Shown: positions 8,006 to 17,900, counted from the first letter of the stretch. The stretch is 31,059 bases of DNA from Collinsella aerofaciens (GCA_014846205.1 RKAY01000145.1:1-31059); one strand, 5' to 3'. The notes: generated by a model not told the origin, from the letters alone. Numbers and translations are program-made.

Positions 8006-8125
8006 GGCGACTCCTTTGCATTTGGTGAATCCGCTCCATTGTAATGGTGCAGCTCTCAACACACCGCGCACGCCGGAGCTCGAAATCGATCGGAAAGGCT
8101 GCGCGGCGCGTGCCGGCGTCGGCAA

Positions 8126-8545
8126 CTACTTGTTTCGTGCCGCCGCGCGTTTGGCCTGCACCGTTACCATCGCGTGTCTCACGGCGGTGATGGGGCGATA
8201 GCGGATCATACGCGGTCCCGACCAGCGCATGACCTCGCGGATCTTCTCGCGCATGGCAGGCCGGTAACAATGCGAAGGACAGGCCGAGCAAAATGTCTTG
8301 GTGCCCATGTGCGGGCAGTGCTCAATGCGCGCGATGGCGTATTTTTGCAGCTCGGCGCATTCGGGGCAGAGCGTAATGGTCCGAAGGCCGAGCTTCACGC
8401 GCACGGGCTCATCGTCGCCAACCTGCTCGACCGCACGTCCGCCTCCATGATGCCCACGACACCACAGCGCAATCATCTGCGACACCATTTGGGCCTCGCG
8501 CTCACGTTTGCGTGCCAGCTCCGGTGTGTCGACCGGGCGCGCCAT
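8126..8545 (-). CDS. YgbA-family Cys-rich protein (nitrous oxide-stimulated promoter family)
   Basis: A 139-residue cytosolic protein that resembles E. coli YgbA, named for its nitric/nitrous-oxide-responsive promoter. It has MVSQMIALWCRGHHGG near the N-terminus, then LCPECAEL, and then HCPHMG, FCSACPSHCY and MRWSGPRM. The cysteine and histidine spacing suggests a bound metal or iron-sulfur cluster; this is inference. The start ATG at 8545 overlaps the ABC exporter stop as TAATG, with GGGAGG upstream, so the two are translationally coupled. The open frame continues upstream inside the ABC gene but that part is antisense-like Arg/His-rich shadow. No biochemical function is established for the family as far as I know. 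Confidence 0.85.
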   Translation of the reverse strand: MARPVDTPELARKREREAQMVSQMIALWCRGHHGGGRAVEQVGDDEPVRVKLGLRTITLCPECAELQKYAIARIEHCPHMGTKTFCSACPSHCYRPAMREKIREVMRWSGPRMIRYRPITAVRHAMVTVQAKRAAARNK

Positions 8546-11500
8546 TAGCTCAGCCTCCCGTGCTCGACCGAAAGCGAGAAATCGGCAAAGGCGCAGGTGC
8601 TGGCACGGTGACTCACGAGCACAATGGTCTTGCCGCGGCGCTTGAGCTCGTCGATCGCCTGCATCACGGACGCCTCGTTGAGGGCATCGAGCGCGCTGGT
8701 GGGTTCGTCGAGCAAGATGAAAGGTGCGTCGTTGAGGAAGATGCGCGCAAGGCCGATGCGCTGGCGCTCGCCGCCCGAAAGCGAGTCGCCCAGCTCGGCA
8801 ACGGGCGTGTCGAGTCCCTGCGGCAGACGGTCGAAGAGCGTGGTGAGTGAGGCAGAGCGGCAAGCGTCGAGCAGCTCTGCATCGGTGGCACTGGCGTGCG
8901 CGACCAGCAGATTCTCGCGTACGGTGCCGCAGAACAGATGTGTGTCCTGGGTCATATAGGCCTCGTGGCTGCGCAGGCTCGCCGTGTTGATGTGGCGGGC
9001 ATCGACGCCGCTCACCGTGATGGTGCCGGCTGCGGGGTCCCAAAAGCGCATGAGCAGCTTAAGCAGCGTCGACTTGCCCGAGCCCGAGCGCCCCATGATA
9101 CAGGTCATGGTGCCGGGCGCAAAGGTGCAGGTCACGTCGTCGAGGATGAGACCCGCAGCGGTGTCGTTCGCGACCTGCTCTGTGGCGCCCGCACCGCCCG
9201 CGTCCACGCCGCCCGCATAGCTAAAGCTGACATGTTCGGCTGCGGCGCCGGCAAACTCAACGTCCTGTCCATCGGCGACCTCGGCGCACTGGGGCCGCTC
9301 GTCGAGCAAATCGAGCACGCGTGCGCCCGAGGCGAGCGTCTCCTGCAGTGAGGCGCCCAGGCGGCTCACGGCCATCACCGAGCCAAACGACGACACAAAG
9401 GTAAAGACGGCGACAAACGCTGCGGCAAAATCAATCGTTCCCGCAGCCACCAGCTGCAGCGCACGCCCGAGCATCACCAGATTGGCCGCAAGAATAAGCG
9501 CATCGGCGACAGCCTCGCTGGCCGCCTGGCGGCGCTTGAGGCGCGCGTCCACGGCGCCGACTTGCTCGGTCAGTTTGCCCAGGGCGCGGCTGCGATCGGC
9601 GCCACCGGCAAACTGGATGGTCTCGCCCGCGCCGCGTAGACTGTCGAGCACAAAGGCGCCCAGCTTACCGGCGCCCTCGCGGCTCTGGCGGCCGGTGGTG
9701 CCGCATGCCTTGGCCGAGGTCAGGGGCAGCAGCACGCCCAGGACCGCGTAGGCCACGAGCGCGATGCCCGCGAGCTCGGGGCTCACAGCCAGCAAAAAGC
9801 CCTCAAACACAACGGTGCAGACCAGAGCGATGACAATGGGTGAGATGGTGTGCGCGTAGAAGACCTCGAGCAGCTCGATATCCGAGGTGACCAGGCTCAC
9901 GAGTTCGCCCTTGCCGCGGCCCTCGAGCTTGGCGGGGGCGAGCTGGCGCAGGGCGCCAAACACCAGGTCGCGAATGTGTGCGAGCAGACGGAATGCGATG
10001 TAATGGTTGCAGAGCTGCTCGCCGTAGTGGAGCGGCCCGCGCGCGATGCCGCAGGCGGCGCAGGCCGCACATGCTGCGATCAGACCAAGCCCAAAGGCGT
10101 TGCGGCCCAGCGCGGCCATAAGGCCAAGGGCGCCAAAGGCCGGCACGAACGCGGCAGCGAGCATGCCAATGCTGCCCAGCGCGACGGCTAGCACAAGCCA
10201 GCCGGCAAGCGGTCGGACGAGCCCCATCATGCGCCACATGATGGACGGCGCCGAGCGACGGGCGCGGCCGGAGTCAGGCGCCGCGGCAGCGGAAGACGAG
10301 CCGGCACCGTTGAAGCTATCGGTGCAGGCGGCGCTGCCGTCAACAGTCTCAACTGCGCCGGCATCCTCGGCATCACCCTCCGCATACGCATATGCCGAGA
10401 GCTGCTCCTGGCTGTTCCACATGCGCGCATAGGCGCCCGCGGTGGCCAAGAGCTCGCCGTGAGTTCCGTGCTCGGCAATACGGCCACGCTCCAGCACCAG
10501 AATCTGGTCGGCGTCTACGATCGTCGACAGGCGATGTGCCACCACGATTACGGTGTGCTCGCCGGCGAGCGATGCAATGACCTCGCCGATTGCGGCTTCG
10601 CTTGCGGCGTCCACATTGCTCGTCGCCTCGTCAAAGACATAGATCGGCGAGTCGTGCAGCAGGGCGCGGGCCATGCACATGCGCTGGCGCTGGCCGCCCG
10701 AGAGGTTGGTGCCGCCCTCGTTAATCACCATGTCGAGCCCGCCGTTGGCCTGCACAAAGGCCGCCACGCGCGTGCGGTCGAGCGCGCGCAAAAGCTCGGT
10801 ATCGGTGGCGCTGGGCTGGGCGAGCAGCAGGTTGTCGCGCAGGGTGCCGGCAAACAGGTAGCCGTTGGTGGGCACCAAGGTAACGGCGCGCATGAGTGAG
10901 GCGGCCGTGGCATCGCGCAGCTCGACGCCGCCGATGCGAACGCTGCCACGGTAGGCACCCTTGCGGCCCGCGATAATCCCCGCGATCGTGGACTTGCCGC
11001 CGCCGCTTTCGCCCACGAGTGCCACGAGCGAGCCGTGCGCAATGGTCGCGTTGGCGCTGTCCAGCACCGTGCGGTCGCCGTATGCATAGCTCACGCCCGC
11101 GAGCTCGATATCGCCGCGACCGTCAAGCTCAACATCGCCGCGCTCGGGCTCGGGCGTATCCAAAATGCCAAACATGCGGCGCGAGGCGGCCATGCCGTTC
11201 ATGGCCGTGTGGAACAGCGATCCCAGGCGGCGCATGGGCAAAAAGAACTCCTGCGACAGAAAGACGATGAGGAAGGCAGCCTCAAAGCCAATCTTGCCCG
11301 TGGCGAGCTGCAGCGCGGCTACGATAATGCCGAGCGCGGCGCCCATATAGACGACCAGGTCCATAACGCAAATGGAGCGCAGCTGCATCACCAGCAGGCG
11401 CATGGTCGCTGTGCGGAAACGCTTGGACTCGGCGTTGATGCGCTCGTGCCAGCTGCGATCGGCCTGATAGACCTTAAGGGTGGTGAGACCCTGCACGGCC

Positions 11501-12111
11501 TCCAGGAACATGCCGCCCAGGTCGACGTAGCTGCCCCAGTACTCGGCACCGATCTTTTTGGCGTTGCGCATGACCATCATGATGGAGACGGGGATGACCG
11601 GAACGCAGGCGAGCAGCAGCGCGACGGGAAGACCCGCCTGGCCCACGAGTAGCACAAACAGCGTGATGGGCGCCAAGCCGGCAAAAAAGAGCTGCGGCAG
11701 GTAACCGCCAAAGTACACCTGGAGCTGCGTGGCGCCCTCCACGCTGGTTTGCACGGCCTCGGCGGTGGGGACGGTCTCGGTGTAGGAGGGGCCGAGTGCG
11801 GTGAGCTTGTCGTAGACGAGCGAGCGCACGCGGCGGACGGCCTCGAACGCGGCCTTGTCGCCGGCGCGTTGGGCCAGGTAGATGGAGGCGGCGCGCATGA
11901 TGATGGCGGCGGCGAGCGGCAAGGCCGCCTGTGCGAGGGTATCGACGGCGCGCGCGGCGGAAAGGCCGTCCGTGACGATGCCGCCCAAGATGTGCGCAAA
12001 CATCCACATCACCGTGATGTTTGCCATGAGCGCGATCCACTTAAACAGGACGCTTGCCATAATGTAGGGCGTTGCCTGCGGAACCAGGGAGAAGAGCCGC
12101 TTCTCGAACAT
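8545..12111 (-). CDS. Fused two-half ABC exporter, CydD/CydC-like (thiol-exporter type)
   Basis: A 1188-residue membrane protein that joins two complete exporter halves. Half one has a transmembrane domain (about 10-310) and an ATPase with Walker A Lys373 (GESGGGKST), signature LSGGQRQRM, Walker B IYVFDEATSN and the H-loop in VVAHRLST. A Ser/Ala/Asp-rich linker (about 580-630) leads to a second transmembrane domain and an ATPase with Lys1013 (GRSGSGKST), LSGGERQRIG, FILLDEPTSALD and LVSHRAST. Both sites look catalytically intact. Resemblance to CydD at the N-terminal half (YFGGYLPQLFF, EFFLPMRRLGSLFH) suggests export of a thiol such as cysteine or glutathione, but peptide or siderophore export cannot be excluded. 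GGAGG precedes the ATG. The coupled YgbA gene points to nitrosative or redox stress. Confidence 0.9.
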   Translation of the reverse strand: MFEKRLFSLVPQATPYIMASVLFKWIALMANITVMWMFAHILGGIVTDGLSAARAVDTLAQAALPLAAAIIMRAASIYLAQRAGDKAAFEAVRRVRSLVYDKLTALGPSYTETVPTAEAVQTSVEGATQLQVYFGGYLPQLFFAGLAPITLFVLLVGQAGLPVALLLACVPVIPVSIMMVMRNAKKIGAEYWGSYVDLGGMFLEAVQGLTTLKVYQADRSWHERINAESKRFRTATMRLLVMQLRSICVMDLVVYMGAALGIIVAALQLATGKIGFEAAFLIVFLSQEFFLPMRRLGSLFHTAMNGMAASRRMFGILDTPEPERGDVELDGRGDIELAGVSYAYGDRTVLDSANATIAHGSLVALVGESGGGKSTIAGIIAGRKGAYRGSVRIGGVELRDATAASLMRAVTLVPTNGYLFAGTLRDNLLLAQPSATDTELLRALDRTRVAAFVQANGGLDMVINEGGTNLSGGQRQRMCMARALLHDSPIYVFDEATSNVDAASEAAIGEVIASLAGEHTVIVVAHRLSTIVDADQILVLERGRIAEHGTHGELLATAGAYARMWNSQEQLSAYAYAEGDAEDAGAVETVDGSAACTDSFNGAGSSSAAAAPDSGRARRSAPSIMWRMMGLVRPLAGWLVLAVALGSIGMLAAAFVPAFGALGLMAALGRNAFGLGLIAACAACAACGIARGPLHYGEQLCNHYIAFRLLAHIRDLVFGALRQLAPAKLEGRGKGELVSLVTSDIELLEVFYAHTISPIVIALVCTVVFEGFLLAVSPELAGIALVAYAVLGVLLPLTSAKACGTTGRQSREGAGKLGAFVLDSLRGAGETIQFAGGADRSRALGKLTEQVGAVDARLKRRQAASEAVADALILAANLVMLGRALQLVAAGTIDFAAAFVAVFTFVSSFGSVMAVSRLGASLQETLASGARVLDLLDERPQCAEVADGQDVEFAGAAAEHVSFSYAGGVDAGGAGATEQVANDTAAGLILDDVTCTFAPGTMTCIMGRSGSGKSTLLKLLMRFWDPAAGTITVSGVDARHINTASLRSHEAYMTQDTHLFCGTVRENLLVAHASATDAELLDACRSASLTTLFDRLPQGLDTPVAELGDSLSGGERQRIGLARIFLNDAPFILLDEPTSALDALNEASVMQAIDELKRRGKTIVLVSHRASTCAFADFSLSVEHGRLS

Positions 12112-12495
12112 GAAACCTCCTATGCCGTAACGGTGCCGGGCGGGATCCTCGGCATCCGATTAGTTAGCCAAATGAAACTAGAGTAACATCGTGCAGCGGG
12201 TAAGTATGCCGAGGGTAATTTTTTGGCCGATGAACTGCGTAGAAAGTTCAAAATTGTTGAGTGCAGCGAACTTTGTGGTGGATGGAGTGCGGGCGCAATT
12301 CTGATCGCGTGCGGCCCCGCTCAAAAACGTGTACGTCAGCCTCCAAAACCGATAAAAAATGACATGTTTGGAGGCTGACGTACATGTTTGGATAGGGGCG
12401 AGGGCGGCGACGGACGAAAGTCACGCCTGTGCCACGTCCGATGTGCTAGCGTTTGGGTGAATAAAACGAGCCTGTGCGGAAAGGATTCGGATCGT
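12112..12495. other. Divergent intergenic region between the ABC exporter and the LarC-like gene
   Basis: No gene is seen in these 384 bases. Promoters for both directions should lie here. It holds a TTAGTTAGCCAAATGAAACT stretch (12160-12179), which has partial resemblance to an iron-repressor (DtxR-type) box, and the strong inverted repeat at 12330-12384. AAAGGA at 12480-12485 serves the LarC-like gene. Confidence 0.6.
12330..12384. repeat. Inverted repeat of about 19 bases upstream of the LarC-like gene
   Basis: The left arm (12330-12349, TGTACGTCAGCCTCCAAAAC) and right arm (12366-12384, GTTTGGAGGCTGACGTACA) are perfect reverse complements apart from one extra A. The spacer is an AT-rich 16 bases. 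There is no T-run, so it is not an obvious terminator. It could be a repeat unit, an operator or a structured leader. Confidence 0.8.
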
Positions 12496-12981
12496 ATGCA
12501 ACGTGGAAGTACATCTCCGCTGTCCCGCGAGACCGATGCGCCCGAAACCATCGTCAAGCTGGAATGCGACATCGACGATGCGTCGCCCGAGGTACTCGCC
12601 TATGCCGCCGACTGCCTGCGCGAGGCGGGCGCGCGCGAGGTGCACTGGCTGCCCCTTTACTGCAAGAAGGGCCGCCCCGGCTGGCAGCTGCAGGTGATCT
12701 GCTCGCACGAGGATATCGAGCGCCTACAGACGATTATCTTTTTGGAGACCACGACCAACGCCGTTCGTCGCCAGGTGATGGAACGCGTCTGCCTGCCGCG
12801 TCGTTTTGAGCAGGTCGCGACGCCTTGGGGCGAAGTGGTCGTCAAGGTGGCCACCCTGCCCGACGGCAGTGAGCGTGCGGCGCCCGAGTACGAGGACTGC
12901 GCCCGTCTTGCCCGCGAGCATAACGTGCCGCTCCAGCGCGTGATGCAGGCGGCACAAGCCTCGGCACTGCGATTTGAATAG
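12496..12981 (+). CDS. Stand-alone LarC C-terminal domain protein (nickel-pincer cofactor family)
   Basis: A 161-residue protein that matches only the C-terminal (LarC2-like) half of LarC, the CTP-dependent cyclometallase that inserts nickel into the lactate racemase cofactor. The family signature LECDIDDASPEVLAYAAD and the following REAGAREVHWLPLYCKKGRPG are clear, as is TTTNAVRRQ. The N-terminal LarC1 half, LarB and LarE are absent from the window. The start ATG 12496 is chosen for the AAAGGA ten bases upstream; the open frame before it is low-complexity. The next gene, yfcE, is 56 bases downstream and probably in the same transcript. Whether the protein acts with a distant LarC1 or does something else is unknown. 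Confidence 0.82.
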   Translation: MQRGSTSPLSRETDAPETIVKLECDIDDASPEVLAYAADCLREAGAREVHWLPLYCKKGRPGWQLQVICSHEDIERLQTIIFLETTTNAVRRQVMERVCLPRRFEQVATPWGEVVVKVATLPDGSERAAPEYEDCARLAREHNVPLQRVMQAAQASALRFE

Positions 12982-13037
12982 CGCGGCCGGCGACATCTCG
13001 CGCCCGGCCACATCAGCCCCCACCCGAAAGGACCACC

Positions 13038-13586
13038 ATGAAATACCTCATCGCTTCCGACATTCACGGCTCGGCATACTGGACCGAGCGCCTGGTCGCC
13101 GCCATCGAATCCGAGCAGCCCGACCGCATCGTGCTGCTGGGCGACCTGCTCTACCACGGCCCGCGCAACGACCTGCCGCGCGACTACGCCCCCAAGCGCG
13201 TGATTCCGCTGCTCAACGCCCTGGCCGACCGCATCATCGCGGTGCGCGGCAACTGCGACGCCGAGGTCGACCAGATGGTGCTCGACTTCCCCGTCATGGC
13301 CGACTACGCCACGCTGTTCGATGAGGCCGGCCGCGAGCTGTTCCTGACGCACGGCCACGTCTTTGGCGCCGGCATGCACAACAGCGTCGACCACGCGCCT
13401 GCGCTGCCCGAGGGCTCCGCGCTCGTCTACGGCCACACGCATATCAAGGTTAACGAGGCAAGCGAGGCGCACCCGGGCCTATGGCTCTTCAACCCCGGCA
13501 GCGTGAGCATCCCCAAGGACGGCACGCACAGCTACGGCATCTACGAGGGCGGCGCGTTCCGCCACGTGATCATGGAGGAGGAATAA
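13038..13586 (+). CDS. yfcE: YfcE-type metallophosphodiesterase
   Basis: A 182-residue calcineurin-like phosphoesterase that closely tracks E. coli YfcE along its length. It shares SDIHGS (Asp8, His10), LLGDLLYHGPRN, AVRGNCDAEVDQM, LTHGHVFG, VYGHTH and FNPGSVSIPK. YfcE is a manganese-dependent phosphodiesterase active on model substrates, with unknown physiological substrate. GAAAGGA precedes the ATG. mazG starts two bases after the stop. Confidence 0.93.
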   Translation: MKYLIASDIHGSAYWTERLVAAIESEQPDRIVLLGDLLYHGPRNDLPRDYAPKRVIPLLNALADRIIAVRGNCDAEVDQMVLDFPVMADYATLFDEAGRELFLTHGHVFGAGMHNSVDHAPALPEGSALVYGHTHIKVNEASEAHPGLWLFNPGSVSIPKDGTHSYGIYEGGAFRHVIMEEE

Positions 13587-13588
13587 CC

Positions 13589-14449
13589 ATGGCGCAGCAC
13601 ATGGCCCAGCAAAATGCCGAGGGCTCGCGCGACCTGTCCACGCTGGTCGACGCGTCGGCCGAGCTGCAGCATCTGGTGCAGACCATCTGGCGTCTGCGTC
13701 AGCCCGATGGCTGCCCGTGGGACCGCGAACAGACGCATCAGAGCATCGGCAAGAACATGATCGAGGAAGCCTACGAGGCGCTCGATTGCATCGAGGCGGA
13801 CGACGCAGCACATCTGCGCGAGGAGCTGGGCGACGTGCTCATGCAGGTGGTACTGCATGCGCAGATTGCGGCGGACGCCGGTGAGTTTACGCTTGCCGAT
13901 GTGGCACGCGATATCGACGCCAAGCTCATCCGCCGCCACCCACACGTGTTTGGTGATGCGGACGCCGATAACTCCGACGAGGTACTCAAGATTTGGGACG
14001 AGGTCAAGCTTGCCGAGAAGGCTGCCAAGGACAAGGCCGTGGCAGCAGGCGAGGCTGCGCCCGAGGGCCTGCTCGACGGCGTGCCCACGCATCTGCCGGC
14101 ACTGATGCAGGCGCAGAAGGTGTCGCGCAAGGCGGCGGCCGTGGGCTTTGAGTGGGAGACGGTCCAGGACGTGTGGGACGAGGTCGCCGAGGAGCGTGCC
14201 GAGTTTGAGGCCGAGGCTCCCGGCTCGTCCGAGCGCGAGATGGAGTTTGGCGACCTGCTCTTTGCCCTGGTCAACGTTGCACGCAAGGAGGGCATCGACG
14301 CCGAGAGCGCCCTGCGCGCGAGCACGGCAAAGTTCCGCCGTCGCTGGGCCGCGATGGAGCAGATGGCGGCCAACGCCCATGTGGATCTGGCTGAGCTTTC
14401 GACCCACGGCCTCAACGACCTGTGGGACGCCGCCAAGGCGGAGGAGTAA
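13589..14449 (+). CDS. mazG: MazG nucleoside triphosphate pyrophosphohydrolase
   Basis: A 286-residue house-cleaning enzyme that hydrolyses (d)NTPs to the monophosphates. It has two MazG domains. The first carries PDGCPWDREQTHQSI, EEAYEALDCIE and EELGDVLMQVVLHA; the second carries AAAVGFEWETVQDVWDEV, EERAEFEAE and EFGDLLFALVNVAR. An Ala/Lys-rich linker joins them. The ATG at 13589 lies two bases after the yfcE stop, with GGAGGAG upstream; the open frame upstream of it lies inside yfcE and is a shadow. A strong terminator follows directly, so larC-like–yfcE–mazG probably form one transcript. Confidence 0.95.
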   Translation: MAQHMAQQNAEGSRDLSTLVDASAELQHLVQTIWRLRQPDGCPWDREQTHQSIGKNMIEEAYEALDCIEADDAAHLREELGDVLMQVVLHAQIAADAGEFTLADVARDIDAKLIRRHPHVFGDADADNSDEVLKIWDEVKLAEKAAKDKAVAAGEAAPEGLLDGVPTHLPALMQAQKVSRKAAAVGFEWETVQDVWDEVAEERAEFEAEAPGSSEREMEFGDLLFALVNVARKEGIDAESALRASTAKFRRRWAAMEQMAANAHVDLAELSTHGLNDLWDAAKAEE

Positions 14450-14453
14450 GACT

Positions 14454-14499
14454 GCGGGAACGACGGGCTGACACGCCCCATCGTTCCCGCTAAATTTTT
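14454..14499 (+). terminator. Rho-independent terminator after mazG
   Basis: GCGGGAACGA (14454-14463) pairs with TCGTTCCCGC (14481-14490). The stem continues through a few inner pairs and is followed by TAAATTTTT. Confidence 0.85.
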
Positions 14500-14520
14500 C
14501 GAAATACAAGTGTATCCCTC

Positions 14521-14565
14521 GGCTAACTTAGGGCATAATGCAAAAAGTGCGACATGGCTAACTTA
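14521..14565 (+). promoter_or_regulatory. Candidate eno control region with a repeated GGCTAACTTA
   Basis: GGCTAACTTA occurs at 14521-14530 and 14556-14565, 35 bases apart, and flanks a CATAAT (-10-like) at 14534-14539. No good -35 is visible. A role as an operator is a guess. Confidence 0.3.
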
Positions 14566-14626
14566 CGGAGGCACACCGACGGTGCACGGTCAGCCGGTCG
14601 CTTGCATCCATTACGTTTCCAAGTGA

Positions 14627-15928
<1,302 letters not shown>

Positions 15929-15991
15929 ACAAGTGGTGCTCGCGGGGGCGGGGTTGACTCGGCTCCGCTCCACTTCTGATGGCCGCCATTG

Positions 15992-16023
15992 GGCGCTGGG
16001 CCGTGTGGCTCAGCGCCTTTTTT
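15992..16023 (+). terminator. Rho-independent terminator after eno
   Basis: GGCGCTGGGCC (15992-16002) pairs with GGCTCAGCGCC (16007-16017) with one wobble, a four-base loop, and six T residues follow. Confidence 0.92.
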
Positions 16024-16114
16024 ATGTCGAGCAAAGGCTGCCGAAGGCGTTGCGCATGCTCGTGCTATAACTAAAGGACTTAGCGCAAACAAACCTCAAC
16101 CGCACAAGGCGCAC

Positions 16115-16876
16115 ATGGATCAGATTTACGACAACAGGTATTATTCCGCCGGTTCGCGTGAGCCGTCACCTCGCCGTGCGCATTCGGTGCAGCTTGGCGG
16201 GCCCGATTATACGGGTGCTGCCCGTTCCACGCATCGCACGGCGGGCACCTCGCACTCCCATGCTCAAACGAATATGTCGACGCATCGCCCGGACCGTCCG
16301 TCGCGCGCGACGTACGAATCGCGCCCGTCTGCTCAAGCGCACGACAAGTCGACCAGGCCCTCGAGCCGTCTTTCGGGTTCGGACTTTATGCACTACGCCA
16401 ACGACAACGCGGTGGTTAAGGCAATCTACGACTTTACCCACGGACCCCAGCGAGGGTTGTTTATCGGTATCGTCGTTGCCTTGGTGCTCGTGAGCTTGTA
16501 TTTTCCCGTGCGCGATCTGTATGTGGCCAAGCGCTCGAGCGACATTTTGGCCAAGCAGGTCGAGATTCGCCAGCAATACAACGACGAGCTGCAAAAAAGT
16601 GTCGACAAACTGCTCTCGGAGGAGGGCATTAAGGATGCGGCGACCGAGGACCTGGGGCTGGTAATGCCCGGCGAGACCAAGATTGACGTGCTGGGCTTGG
16701 ATGACGATTCGGACTCGTCGTCGAGCAAAAAGTCCTCGAACGCCAAAAAGGCCAGCGAAGTGGCCAAAGAGATCGAAGAGGTGGGCAAGGACGCGCCGTG
16801 GTACATCCAGGCGCTCGACATGCTGTTTGGTTTTAACGGCGTCGAGGGCCAGACGGTCGTGTCCAACGGCAAATAG
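16115..16876 (+). CDS. Septum formation initiator (DivIC/FtsB family) membrane protein
   Basis: A 253-residue bitopic protein of the divisome. The N-terminal 110 residues are low-complexity and polar (Ser, Arg, His, Thr) and likely disordered in the cytoplasm. One membrane helix follows at about 114-132 (GLFIGIVVALVLVSLYF), then an outside coiled-coil (QVEIRQQYNDELQKSVDKL) and the family hallmark LGLVMPGETKI. An acidic/Ser-rich stretch precedes the C-terminus. The start ATG 16115 is taken because the open frame upstream runs back through the eno terminator. In known relatives this protein bridges FtsQ and FtsL. The N-terminal tail is longer than in E. coli FtsB and typical of actinobacterial forms. 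ppx follows after 20 bases. Confidence 0.88.
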   Translation: MDQIYDNRYYSAGSREPSPRRAHSVQLGGPDYTGAARSTHRTAGTSHSHAQTNMSTHRPDRPSRATYESRPSAQAHDKSTRPSSRLSGSDFMHYANDNAVVKAIYDFTHGPQRGLFIGIVVALVLVSLYFPVRDLYVAKRSSDILAKQVEIRQQYNDELQKSVDKLLSEEGIKDAATEDLGLVMPGETKIDVLGLDDDSDSSSSKKSSNAKKASEVAKEIEEVGKDAPWYIQALDMLFGFNGVEGQTVVSNGK

Positions 16877-16896
16877 CGCCCGGAGGGGAGCCCGCA

Positions 16897-17898
16897 ATGG
16901 CAGATTGCAAACGATATAAGGTGGCGGCGATCGACCTGGGAACGGTGTCGTCGCGACTGGTGCTGGCGCAGGTCGAGGCCGGGGCGATCGTGGAATCGTC
17001 CAAGCATACCGAGATTACCGATCTTGGCGAGGGCGTCGACGCGACGGGCCGCTTTTGCGAGGCGGCGGTCGAGCGCGTGCTTGCTGCATGCCGCATGTTT
17101 GTGGACGAGGCGCGTGCCTTTGGGGCCGTGTGCATCTGCACCACGTGCACGAGTGCCGCGCGCGATGCGTCTAATGCCGCCCTGCTGCTGGACGGCCTGC
17201 GCGAGCTGGGGCTCGAACCGCAGGTGATTCCGGGCGAGGTCGAGGCACGCCTGACGTTTTTTGGCGTGGCGCACGACTTCGCTGGCGAGCGCATCATTGT
17301 TGCCGATTCGGGCGGCGGATCCACGGAGCTCGCGACGGGCGTCTATGCGCCGGAGCGTGGGGTCTTTGCGCTGGAGGGCACGCGTTCGCTGGACATTGGC
17401 TGCCGTCGTGTGACGGAGCGCTTCTTCTCGGTGCTGCCGCCTGCGGACGGCGAGCTTGCTGCCGCCGCCAACTGGGCGGGCGAGCAGTTCGCTGCCTATT
17501 TTGAAGGCCTGCCGAGCAATTTTGAGCGTGCCGAGCGCCTGGTCGCCGTGGGTGGCACCGTCACCACGCTTGTGGCGCTCGTTCATGAGCTGGAACCGTA
17601 CGATTCGAGCTTTGTGCACCTGCGCGAGCTTTCGCTGGATCAGGTTTCGGCCGCTATCGAGCGCATGTCTACGCTGGATGTTGCAGGCATTGCCGCGCTG
17701 CCAGGCGTGCAGCCCAAACGCGCGGGCGTGATCTTGGCAGGTGCCGTGGTAATTCGCGAGCTCATGCGAGCCGGCGGCTACAGGGCGCTTACCGTGAGTG
17801 AGAACAGTCTGCTCGCCGGCATGGCCGCCACCATCAACGAGACCCTCGACGGTAAAACCCCCACCATCGCCTGGACCCCCAGCCTCAGCACCCTCTAA
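16897..17898 (+). CDS. Ppx/GppA family exopolyphosphatase or pppGpp phosphatase
   Basis: A 333-residue ASKHA-fold phosphohydrolase. It shows the phosphate-1 loop AAIDLGTVSSRLVLAQV, CTTCTSAARDASN, GEVEARLTFFGVA with the catalytic-region Glu, VADSGGGSTELATG (phosphate-2), SLDIGCRRVTERF and VAVGGTVTTL. It lacks the C-terminal HD domain of long Ppx enzymes, as do most actinobacterial Ppx. Substrates are polyphosphate or guanosine pentaphosphate; the sequence does not decide between them. GGAGGGG precedes the ATG, 20 bases after the DivIC-like gene. The palindromic element copy B begins three bases after the stop. Confidence 0.9.
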   Translation: MADCKRYKVAAIDLGTVSSRLVLAQVEAGAIVESSKHTEITDLGEGVDATGRFCEAAVERVLAACRMFVDEARAFGAVCICTTCTSAARDASNAALLLDGLRELGLEPQVIPGEVEARLTFFGVAHDFAGERIIVADSGGGSTELATGVYAPERGVFALEGTRSLDIGCRRVTERFFSVLPPADGELAAAANWAGEQFAAYFEGLPSNFERAERLVAVGGTVTTLVALVHELEPYDSSFVHLRELSLDQVSAAIERMSTLDVAGIAALPGVQPKRAGVILAGAVVIRELMRAGGYRALTVSENSLLAGMAATINETLDGKTPTIAWTPSLSTL

Positions 17899-17900
17899 TA

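Noticed and set aside
8546..9043. Extended N-terminus for the YgbA-like protein
   Set aside because: That part overlaps the ABC exporter in another frame and looks like a shadow; the ATG at 8545 has a good ribosome site and starts the family homology.
15989..16114. Extended N-terminus for the DivIC-like protein
   Set aside because: The extension would be translated through the eno terminator hairpin and is not in the family.
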